DNA from: an uncultured Actinomyces sp.
Lineage (GTDB): Bacteria > Actinomycetota > Actinomycetes > Actinomycetales > Actinomycetaceae
Direction of reading: 5' to 3'
Assembly: GCA_938022345.1 (NCBI GenBank)
Contig: CALIEP010000396.1
Span: forward strand, 1-10,695
Length of the DNA: 10,695 bases
The notes beneath the pieces were generated by a model, which did not search any database, was not told the origin of the DNA, and saw only the letters and a list, made by a program, of their open reading frames with translations. A program made the translations under genes and the position numbers. Below, piece after piece: positions 1 to 5,851 of this stretch (the stretch's first letter is position 1; every line of letters starts with the position of its first letter).

Positions 1-170
1 GACAACCCACGCGCTTGGGTCTCTACAGCGAAAGCTTCCCGACTGCTCCCCTACTCACGCGACTATGGATGGATGGACACAGCGTTGTTGTTGTCGACAA
101 ATCCCACTACACCCTCGAAAAGGCTCAGGAGATTTTCGTCAGCGAAAAGGTCCGCCTTGTCGTGGATTAG
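1..170 (+). CDS. C-terminal tail of an unrecognised protein (partial, cut by window edge)
   Basis: A plus-strand frame is open from the window edge (first full codon at position 3) to a TAG at 168-170, giving about 55 residues. The last part reads like a folded protein rather than random sequence: a hydrophobic strand (HSVVVVD) is followed by a helix-like YTLEKAQEIF segment, and the protein ends VRLVVD. It is convergent with the lipoprotein gene on the other strand, and two small hairpins lie directly after its stop. I do not recognise the family. The frame is short, so it could be chance, but the uninterrupted run to the edge, the hairpin abutting the stop and the lack of any minus-strand alternative favour a real gene end. 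Confidence 0.5.
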   Translation, partial: QPTRLGLYSESFPTAPLLTRLWMDGHSVVVVDKSHYTLEKAQEIFVSEKVRLVVD

Positions 171-184
171 GAGCTGAAAGCTCC
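170..184. terminator. Small hairpin right after the convergent partial gene
   Basis: A perfect 6-bp inverted repeat (GGAGCT, 3-base loop gaa, AGCTCC) begins at the last base of the plus-strand stop codon. No run of T follows on either strand, so if it terminates transcription it is not a classic intrinsic terminator. Its position between two converging genes is the main argument. Confidence 0.4.
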
Positions 185-192
185 ACATTCAA

Positions 193-209
193 GGGCTGCT
201 TAACAGCCC
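193..209. terminator. Second small hairpin in the convergent intergenic gap
   Basis: A perfect 6-bp inverted repeat (GGGCTG, loop cttaa, CAGCCC) lies 24 bases past the lipoprotein stop on the minus strand and 8 bases from the first hairpin. There is no T-tract. With the neighbouring hairpin it probably serves as a shared bidirectional transcription end for the polysaccharide operon and the convergent gene. Confidence 0.45.
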
Positions 210-233
210 GTTAGTGGTGCGGGTGAGATCTCA

Positions 234-914
234 TCACTTCTTCAGGTGGAAGATCTCTGTTCCTGCTCGATTGATCTTTGCTCCATCGCCGGTTTCGGTA
301 TCCCAGCAAACCATTGCCTCGCTTGTGCTGGCACACACGTCATTGCCAGCATAAACGCTCTCTCCATAGGAAAGGGTCCGCAAACGCTCGCCATGGTTCG
401 TAGGAAGGGGTCCATCTCGACGAGCGGCAATTTCTGGCATTTCCCGATCTTCGGAATAACCTGCGAAAAAAATGGTATCTTTCGCAATCGGCTGTGAACC
501 TGGGAATAGCACCGCATCACCATAGGGCTTATCTACTCGATAGGAATCGACCACGCACAGTTGCAAAAGGTCGCCGGCAAACCAACAGTGAATGTTTCCA
601 GAGGGTGAATTCACCCAGATCCCTCTGGCATCTCCAACATCCTCCAAGCGGCTTGCGCCCTGAGGAATTGAGCCGAGTGTTGGGGTCACTCCCCCATCTT
701 GGGCGCTCGGCGTAGCACTTTGCGTCGAGGCCGTGGGAGAAGAACTTTGCGAAGCCTCGCTTTGAGCGCTCCCTTTCGTTCCGTTCCCGCTTGCCGAGGC
801 CTCCGGAGAGCTCTGTGCACTTGAATTCCCCGAGCCCGTCCTGCAGGAAGTAAGAGAAAAGCTGAGCAGGCCGATGAGCGCAACGGCAGAGACTTTGATG
901 ATGGGGTTGCGCAT
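234..914 (-). CDS. Secreted lipoprotein with a DUF6636-like domain
   Basis: This 226-residue protein starts with a lipoprotein signal peptide: a short basic N-terminus, a hydrophobic stretch at about residues 8-21 and a lipobox LTSC with the acylated cysteine at 24. Residues 25-75 form a low-complexity Ser/Ala/Thr/Gly linker typical of actinobacterial surface lipoproteins. The folded part (about 85-226) has four cysteines at 110, 120, 194 and 203, enough for two disulfides, in the contexts SPSGNIHC, LQLC, NDVC and MVCWD. The pattern PSGNI-C, LxYG, C-S, C-W-D-xxTG-G and a C-terminal xxF matches what I remember of DUF6636 secreted proteins; their function is unknown. The ATG is supported by a GGAGGT Shine-Dalgarno 6 bases upstream (921-926). 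It lies 48 bases after the GtrA gene, so it is probably the last gene of the operon. A role in the envelope or in binding the exported glycan is inference only. Confidence 0.85.
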   Translation of the reverse strand: MRNPIIKVSAVALIGLLSFSLTSCRTGSGNSSAQSSPEASASGNGTKGSAQSEASQSSSPTASTQSATPSAQDGGVTPTLGSIPQGASRLEDVGDARGIWVNSPSGNIHCWFAGDLLQLCVVDSYRVDKPYGDAVLFPGSQPIAKDTIFFAGYSEDREMPEIAARRDGPLPTNHGERLRTLSYGESVYAGNDVCASTSEAMVCWDTETGDGAKINRAGTEIFHLKK

Positions 915-962
915 TATGGGACCTCCATCAGCGCTGTATGGATGTGTTGGAAGGAAGTATAT

Positions 963-1403
963 CTACTTCTTGCGGGTAAAAATGAACCTATACCCCAAGT
1001 AGTTACATACCGCTCCGGTGCCCATTGCAACGATCTTTGCAGCGGGTTTCAGCAAGGACAGCGAGATCCCCAAACCGAGTGCGGGAAGACCGTGGACAAT
1101 CACCCAAATGATGGCGGATTGAAGGACCATTCCCGTAAAAAGAGTCAATCCCGCAAAAGAAAAGAACGAGGCCCAGGAAAAACCTTTTGCTTGGAAGACA
1201 AAGTGTTGGTTAATCCAGTAGCTCACGCACACGGTGATGACCGTTGAGGTGATATTCGACGGGATCACCGGAACATCGAAGCCCACCGAGAGCAGCGAGA
1301 AGAGCGAAAAGTCCAGAAGCGAGGTTCCAACACCCACCAAGAGGTAACGGTAGAAAGAACCCGCTTCAAGAAGGCGCTTCCACGCCTTTTGAAAGACGTT
1401 CAT
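963..1403 (-). CDS. GtrA-family membrane protein, probable polyprenyl-phosphate-sugar flippase
   Basis: The chosen product has 146 residues, normal for GtrA proteins, with four predicted membrane helices at roughly 20-40, 47-66, 80-104 and 117-141. It has family-like features: a helix after an FYRYLLVGVGTS start, a central SYWINQHFVF segment, and a last helix ending NYLGYRFIF followed by a basic tail. GtrA proteins are thought to move undecaprenyl- or decaprenyl-phosphate sugars to the outer face of the membrane. The open frame extends 24 codons further upstream into the preceding glycosyltransferase gene, but I chose the ATG at 1401-1403 because it falls just after that gene's stop (19-base gap) and gives the usual short N-terminus before the first helix. 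No strong Shine-Dalgarno is visible, so translation may depend on coupling to the upstream gene. The adjacent GtrB-like enzyme is its expected partner. Confidence 0.9.
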   Translation of the reverse strand: MNVFQKAWKRLLEAGSFYRYLLVGVGTSLLDFSLFSLLSVGFDVPVIPSNITSTVITVCVSYWINQHFVFQAKGFSWASFFSFAGLTLFTGMVLQSAIIWVIVHGLPALGLGISLSLLKPAAKIVAMGTGAVCNYLGYRFIFTRKK

Positions 1404-1422
1404 AAAGCCCGTAATTCGCTTA

Positions 1423-2346
1423 TCAGTTCGGAAGCACTGAATAGTAGCGCAGGTAAGCCAAGCGCATGGCTTCACGGCGGGTCTTCAAGTTACCGGATTG
1501 GAGCAATCCGACAACGAAGGACAAGACGCCGACAATCACCAGCGAGGATGCCAGTACAGCGCTGGGGAGCTTCGGAACATTTCCAGCCTGGATGAAATGC
1601 CAGATGACGGGGGCTCCGAAGCACAGGGCCAGGAGCATGAAGATTGCAGAGAAGATTCCGTAGAAGGCCATGGGGCGCTCGTGTGCAACGAGACGGCCAA
1701 TCAGTCCGAGAATACGGAAGCCATCGTGGAAAGTACGCAGCTTGGATTCTGAGCCTGCGGGGCGATCCTTGAAGCCAACGCCGTACTCTGCCTGAGGAAC
1801 ACGCAGCGCCATGGAGTGGACCGTGAGTTCGGTTTCGATCTCGAACTCGCGAGAGAGCGCCGGGAAGGACTTCACGAAACGGCGAGAGAAAACACGGTAG
1901 CCGGAGAGCATGTCGGTAACTGTGTCGCCAAAGAGGAATCCAACCAGGGAGTTGAACATCTTATTGCCCTGAGCATGGCCGGGGCGGTATGCAGAGTTGT
2001 CCTTGTCGTCAACGCGGCAGCCCAGAACGTGATCAAGATTTTCACGAACCAGCAGGTCGATCATCTCGGGTGCGGCCGAAGCATCGTAGGTGTCGTCACC
2101 GTCGATCATCACGTAAACATCGGCATCGATGTCTGCGAATGCGCGACGCACAACGTTGCCCTTACCCTTGCGGGTTTCGGTGCGAACGATCGCGCCGGCT
2201 GCGGCAGCAACTTCAGCGGTGCGATCCGAAGAGTTGTTGTCGTAAACGTAGACTTCAATTCCGGGAACTGCATTCTTCAGGTCCGTGACAACTGTGCCAA
2301 CTGCGGCTTCTTCGTTGTAGCACGGGACGATTGCTGCGATACGCAC
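1423..2346 (-). CDS. GtrB/DPM1-like polyprenyl-phosphate glycosyltransferase (GT2) with C-terminal membrane helices
   Basis: This 307-residue enzyme has a family-2 glycosyltransferase domain: PCYNEE at 8-13, DNNSSD at 36-41, and the metal/nucleotide-binding DGDDTYD at 82-88. The motifs DMLSGYRVFSR (145-155), FEIETEL (168-174) and DRPAGSxSKL (193-203) are characteristic of polyprenyl-phosphate sugar synthases such as GtrB, DPM1 and ArnC. Two membrane helices follow at about 226-250 and 263-283. It probably transfers a sugar from a nucleotide donor to a polyprenyl phosphate on the cytoplasmic face; the sugar cannot be told from sequence. An upstream in-frame GTG at 2392-2394 would add 16 residues, but I prefer the GTG at 2344-2346: AAAAGGA lies 7 bases upstream, the catalytic fold begins at once (VRIAAIVPCYNEE), and a candidate promoter would place the transcript start near 2393. 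GtrA follows 19 bases downstream. Confidence 0.92.
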   Translation of the reverse strand: MRIAAIVPCYNEEAAVGTVVTDLKNAVPGIEVYVYDNNSSDRTAEVAAAAGAIVRTETRKGKGNVVRRAFADIDADVYVMIDGDDTYDASAAPEMIDLLVRENLDHVLGCRVDDKDNSAYRPGHAQGNKMFNSLVGFLFGDTVTDMLSGYRVFSRRFVKSFPALSREFEIETELTVHSMALRVPQAEYGVGFKDRPAGSESKLRTFHDGFRILGLIGRLVAHERPMAFYGIFSAIFMLLALCFGAPVIWHFIQAGNVPKLPSAVLASSLVIVGVLSFVVGLLQSGNLKTRREAMRLAYLRYYSVLPN

Positions 2347-2353
2347 CTTGAAT

Positions 2354-2360
2354 TCCTTTT
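2354..2360 (-). promoter_or_regulatory. Ribosome binding site choosing the GTG start of the GtrB-like gene
   Basis: AAAAGGA on the minus strand stands 7 bases before the GTG at 2344-2346, with a further GGAG just upstream. The longer frame start at 2394 has no comparable site, so this favours the shorter protein. Confidence 0.55.
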
Positions 2361-2399
2361 CTCCGACATCGGGGGTCACAGGCAGAGCCTGCACTCATG

Positions 2400-2427
2400 C
2401 GTATAGCCTAGCGAAGATCACTGCAAT
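2400..2427 (-). promoter_or_regulatory. Candidate promoter for the GtrB-like / GtrA / lipoprotein module
   Basis: On the minus strand TATACG (2400-2405) resembles a -10 box, and ATTGCA/TTGCAG (2421-2427) a -35 box, with a spacing of 15-16 bases, slightly short. It lies in the 221-base gap after the acyltransferase gene. A start near 2393 would leave a leader of about 47 bases. The rest of the gap (about 2428-2567) holds no convincing gene or hairpin. Confidence 0.35.
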
Positions 2428-2567
2428 TTAGCGAGATAGCGCCCCCGGCAAGTCTGTTTTCTACCAGCGTTTGGAGGAGATAGTTACCTCATTTTGCACC
2501 CTCGGGATTGTTCGGATGCTTGTACTCAGGTATTCGTCAAGAAAGAAGCCGCCAGCAACCCCACATA

Positions 2568-3704
2568 TTAGGGCCGGGAAAGCACTTTCAGAAAAGCCTT
2601 TTCGCAAGGCTGGACAACGAGCCGGAAAATTACGAAACATACAGCTAAAAGCACGAGGTAAATGAGCACGATGCTCAAAGAGGCATATGCAAGTCGCCAT
2701 ACTCCGCTAGGGCTGGGAACCGAGAAAACAAGTCCCCACAGGTGGGGCTTAAAAATAAAATTCTCGTGAAGAAGATAGACACCAAAAGTCGCCGGAGAAA
2801 GTGTCAGGACAAGGGAGGAAATTCTCTCATGCGTCGATGCATGCGTACGGCCTGAAATGTACTGAAGTGTCATGAGGAAAATGAGCACGCCACAAATCAC
2901 GGAAAGGATCGGAGAAGCCCCTGTACCGGCTGTGAAGAGATTTCCTGGGTAGTACAACTGTTCCCTAAGGAAAGAAGAAACAGCAATTGTATGCGTACCA
3001 ACCATGCAAATGAGCGTGCAGAGTATCATGATCGCTATCGCGAAATACCAACGTACGCGAGGCAAGCGATCTTCGTGTCGACGAATCAAAGCCCCGATGA
3101 GATAGAGAGTGCACAGATAGGACGCATCAGTAAAAGCCCATGTGTTCGCAGGATTCAGAATATGCCAGATAAAGGTAATCCATAGTGATAGGCACAGCAG
3201 TGCCCCGTGCTGGCGAGCTGAGGTCGCGTCAAGAAGAATATTGATATAAGGCGCGACAATCACCATCACAACGTATGCGCTGATGAACCAGTACGCTCCG
3301 AATGTCACCGGGAAAACGGACATCAGGATAGAACGAGGATTGACAAAATATTGACTGGATCCCACAAAGTGCGACAGAACAAAGTAAGCACCCCATAATC
3401 CACATGAATAAATGAAGGTCTGAATCCAGATCTTTGCTACTCGTGTGAACGGGCTGCGTGTACTACGCGATAAAAAGTAGGCTGAGATGAGAACGAAAAT
3501 CGTCACGCCTACTTGCCCCGGCATGATTGTGACCGCGTGGAGCGCTGATTTCCACGACTGGGCGAGTGCTGGATCTATGCGTGAGGGAGAATCATCAGAA
3601 GCAAAATAGTGCGTCGCAACAATGAGGAACATTGAAAATATGCGGAGAAGTTCGAGTTCCCAATGACGTTTCGTCGCTGGCTTCCCTATTTGTGCAGCAC
3701 TCAT
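2568..3704 (-). CDS. Acyltransferase family 3 integral membrane protein
   Basis: This 378-residue protein has about ten hydrophobic segments spread along its whole length, as expected for acyltransferase-3 (OafA/WecH-type) enzymes, which move acyl groups onto sugars at the membrane. The family's N-terminal signature is present: ELLRIFSMFLIVATH, with the conserved Arg at 21 and the likely catalytic His at 32 in the first helix region. A second histidine is in GVYLLHEN (His 313) before the last two helices. The C-terminus is short and basic, with no fused SGNH domain. The ATG has a GAGGGG stretch 10 bases upstream (3715-3720). It sits between the galactan core and the GtrB/GtrA module, so the probable substrate is the locus glycan or a lipid-linked intermediate; acyl group and acceptor are unknown. 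Its base composition is lower in GC than its neighbours (42-43% in two 60-base samples), suggesting separate acquisition. Confidence 0.92.
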   Translation of the reverse strand: MSAAQIGKPATKRHWELELLRIFSMFLIVATHYFASDDSPSRIDPALAQSWKSALHAVTIMPGQVGVTIFVLISAYFLSRSTRSPFTRVAKIWIQTFIYSCGLWGAYFVLSHFVGSSQYFVNPRSILMSVFPVTFGAYWFISAYVVMVIVAPYINILLDATSARQHGALLCLSLWITFIWHILNPANTWAFTDASYLCTLYLIGALIRRHEDRLPRVRWYFAIAIMILCTLICMVGTHTIAVSSFLREQLYYPGNLFTAGTGASPILSVICGVLIFLMTLQYISGRTHASTHERISSLVLTLSPATFGVYLLHENFIFKPHLWGLVFSVPSPSGVWRLAYASLSIVLIYLVLLAVCFVIFRLVVQPCEKAFLKVLSRP

Positions 3705-3720
3705 TTTGTTCTTTCCCCTC

Positions 3721-3734
3721 TGATCGACAGATCA
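3721..3734. repeat. Short inverted repeat upstream of the acyltransferase ribosome binding site
   Basis: TGATC and GATCA are separated by the 4 bases gaca, directly next to the GAGGGG ribosome binding site. It could be an operator half-site pair or a small mRNA hairpin, but it is short enough to be chance. Confidence 0.3.
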
Positions 3735-3743
3735 AGAACTTAG

Positions 3744-3755
3744 ATTCGCGCGAAT
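3744..3755. repeat. 12-bp perfect palindrome ATTCGCGCGAAT
   Basis: A perfect self-complementary 12-mer touches the outer base of the long hairpin at 3754-3799, sharing two bases with it. It is about 40 bases upstream of the acyltransferase start, a position that suits a protein-binding operator. No regulator can be named from the sequence. Confidence 0.45.
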
Positions 3756-3799
3756 AAGGGAAGGTGTGAGCAGTTTGAGCTGCTCGCACCTTCCCTTAT
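3754..3799 (-). terminator. Long hairpin directly after the glfT2-like stop codon
   Basis: Bases 3754-3773 pair with 3780-3799: 20 positions with a single imperfect one (3767/3786, a G-U wobble in plus-strand RNA, a C-A mismatch in minus-strand RNA) and a 6-base loop at 3774-3779. The hairpin ends one base from the glfT2-like TGA (3801-3803). No long T-run follows on the minus strand (next bases TCGCGCG), so it may be a partial terminator, an mRNA 3'-end stabiliser or both. Its place between the galactan core and the acyltransferase suggests it reduces readthrough into the decoration genes. Confidence 0.7.
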
Positions 3800-3800
3800 C

Positions 3801-5759
3801 TCACAGACCGAAAGTCTTTTCCCAAGCCTGGACAGAAACCAATTCGGGAAGAGCTTCCCGATACTCACGGCTCAGCGAGGCCCAACGACGAATGAGCTCC
3901 GCGTGGAGCGCAATGCTCTCTGCCAGAGCACGACGGTAGTGCTTCGCATCGCGCTGGTAGCGCCACGCACCAGAACCTTCCGCGTTCGACACCAGAGCAG
4001 AGTTGAGGTTTGCAAGCCTCCACCAACGAGCATCCGTGCTGGAGAGAACATCCTCAACACGATCCTCACGGTGTTCGCCTTCAGGCAGGAACTGCTTGGT
4101 GATACCAGCAATTGCCTTTGACATGAACTGGGCGCGTGAATCAGGCTTGGTGCCGACCGGAGCGGGCTTCTTACGGTGCACTGCCGGGAAGTCTGCAGCC
4201 TCAGTCATCAAGCGTGCGTCGGTGTATTCCTTTGCCTTTGCGCGTGCTTCTGCAGCTCGGGTGTGCATCGAAGGATGCAGGTGGCCGGGGCCAAGCAAAA
4301 CGTCCTTGAGCCCCTGGCGGCGCAGATCGGCGCTGTAGTACTGCAGAGAGAGCAGTGCTCGAACGTCCGAGGCCAGCGAGGTCTTCGGGAAGGACGCGCC
4401 GCGCGGGTAAGGAGAGTGCAGCAGAGCTGCAACCCAACGGTTGCGCTGGTGGAAGTAGGCCTGCCAGTCCAGACCATCGTCCTTCTCGGTCCACGGCACG
4501 TGCCACACGGCAGCGCCGGGAAGAGAGACCGTCGGGAATCCGTGTTCTGCTGCGCGCAGACCGTATTCGGAGTAATCCCACTTGATAAAGAAAGGCAGGG
4601 ACAGGCCGATCTCAGCGACAACGGGCTTGGGGATCAAGCACATCCACCAACCGTTGTAGGCAACATCGATACGGCGGTTCAAGCGGGGATCATTGCGGAT
4701 CGTGCGCTGAGCCAAGTCAACTGTTGCAAGTTCAGGGTTGACAGCTCCCCACCAGAACTTGTGAGCATCGATCGTTTCACCCATCGAGTGCAAAATGGTG
4801 CGTTCATTTGCATTGAACATGTGGCCACCAACAATCGTCGGGGTCAGCGTATGCTCTGCGAAAGCAAGCGCACGAAGAAGGCCTTCAGGCTCGATGACGG
4901 CGTCATCGTCAAGCAGCAGGACGTAGTCCGAATCGGGGTTCTTCAGCATCTCGTACATGCCGCGCGAGAATCCGCCGGAACCACCCAGGTTTGCCTGCTC
5001 GATGACACGGAGCTTGCTTCCCAGTTCTTCTTGCAGACGCGGGTAACGCTCGCAGTCCTTCACGTTCTTATTGCCCTGATCGACAATCAGAATCTCGGCA
5101 ATGTGATCAAGAACCTCGGGTTCTGCTTGGAAGCGTTCAGCCTGAGTCAAGCAGTCTTCGGGAAGGTTGTAGGTGGTGATACCCACGGTCACATTGGCAT
5201 GACGATCGCCTTCGCGCGAAGGTACTGACCAGGTTCCCCATTCAAGTTCGACATCTTCCTTGAGGGCAGTGATTTCCGGCCAAATCCATCCACCATCACC
5301 GAAACGGTTCAGCGGAATATCAAAGCTCAGCTCACCAGAGCCAGCGCGAGTTGCAACGGGAGTAAAAGTACCGCGCGCAGAAGAACGCATGACCTCAACA
5401 ACGGCCCTCTTTGACAGCTTCAGAGTCAGACGAATGTTACGGACATCCGTCCACCGCTGCCAATAAGAGGCAGGAAATGCGTTGAAGTAGGTTGCAAGGG
5501 AGAGACGTTCACGAGCAGGGATCAGCATCGAGGTGCGCGTTGCGTCGACGCCGCGCGGCATCTCAAACTGCCGAAGAGTCAGGGCCTTCTGGTCTCCTTG
5601 CGAAGCACTCAGCGCTGCGCTGGAAGGAGCAACTCCCCAGTCCACATAGAGCGGCCACAACGAAGTGTCGCTTTCTCCGGGAAACACTACGCGCTGAACG
5701 GGAACCCACTGTTGTTCGGTCACAGTTCCTTCAGCGACCGCTTCACTTTTTTCTTTCAC
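3801..5759 (-). CDS. glfT2: GlfT2-like galactofuranosyltransferase, galactan polymerase
   Basis: This 652-residue protein is close in length to mycobacterial GlfT2 (about 637) and shares its order of parts. An N-terminal beta-rich domain (to about 185) precedes a GT2/GT-A domain with NLGGSGGFSRGM at 257-268, a metal-binding LLDDDA with the Asp triad at 284-286, NGWW at 369-372, KWDYSEYGLRAAEHG at 393-407 and VWHVPW with a candidate metal-binding His at 420. A helical C-terminal domain follows, with DWQAYFHQRNR at about 431-441. GlfT2 extends galactan by adding galactofuranose from UDP-Galf to a lipid-linked acceptor at the inner membrane face; here the donor would come from Glf in the same locus. 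The second Asp of the KWDD motif I remember from mycobacterial GlfT2 is Tyr here. I chose the GTG at 5757-5759 over an in-frame GTG 8 codons upstream because AAGGAG lies exactly 6 bases before it. It follows the DUF6541-like gene by 92 bases. Confidence 0.92.
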   Translation of the reverse strand: MKEKSEAVAEGTVTEQQWVPVQRVVFPGESDTSLWPLYVDWGVAPSSAALSASQGDQKALTLRQFEMPRGVDATRTSMLIPARERLSLATYFNAFPASYWQRWTDVRNIRLTLKLSKRAVVEVMRSSARGTFTPVATRAGSGELSFDIPLNRFGDGGWIWPEITALKEDVELEWGTWSVPSREGDRHANVTVGITTYNLPEDCLTQAERFQAEPEVLDHIAEILIVDQGNKNVKDCERYPRLQEELGSKLRVIEQANLGGSGGFSRGMYEMLKNPDSDYVLLLDDDAVIEPEGLLRALAFAEHTLTPTIVGGHMFNANERTILHSMGETIDAHKFWWGAVNPELATVDLAQRTIRNDPRLNRRIDVAYNGWWMCLIPKPVVAEIGLSLPFFIKWDYSEYGLRAAEHGFPTVSLPGAAVWHVPWTEKDDGLDWQAYFHQRNRWVAALLHSPYPRGASFPKTSLASDVRALLSLQYYSADLRRQGLKDVLLGPGHLHPSMHTRAAEARAKAKEYTDARLMTEAADFPAVHRKKPAPVGTKPDSRAQFMSKAIAGITKQFLPEGEHREDRVEDVLSSTDARWWRLANLNSALVSNAEGSGAWRYQRDAKHYRRALAESIALHAELIRRWASLSREYREALPELVSVQAWEKTFGL

Positions 5760-5765
5760 GCGACA

Positions 5766-5771
5766 CTCCTT
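5766..5771 (-). promoter_or_regulatory. glfT2: Ribosome binding site deciding the glfT2-like GTG start
   Basis: A perfect AAGGAG stands 6 bases upstream of the GTG at 5757-5759. It falls inside the longer frame that opens at 5783, so the longer start would be mis-annotated. Confidence 0.75.
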
Positions 5772-5851
5772 CAATGTGTGCACTTATGTGGCAAGTCTAT
5801 GTGAGAAAACGGAAGAAAATCTATGTCACAGCACCGCAGAGGCGTTGACTC

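Noticed and set aside
1404..1475. Longer N-terminus for the GtrA protein
   Set aside because: The 24 extra residues would overlap the end of the upstream gene and lack a ribosome binding site; the shorter start fits the family length.
1816..2406. A 196-codon open frame on the plus strand
   Set aside because: It is antisense to the GtrB-like glycosyltransferase and its protein is compositionally odd, with many Val, Cys and Asn residues and no known motif.
2461..2700. A 79-codon minus-strand frame covering the acyltransferase 3' end and the following gap
   Set aside because: Most of it overlaps the acyltransferase in another frame, and the part in the gap has no motif. There is no good ribosome binding site, so it does not support a small gene.
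4176..5228. A 350-codon open frame on the plus strand
   Set aside because: It lies wholly antisense to the GlfT2-like gene, whose motifs are clear, and its translation shows no recognisable domain or ribosome binding site.
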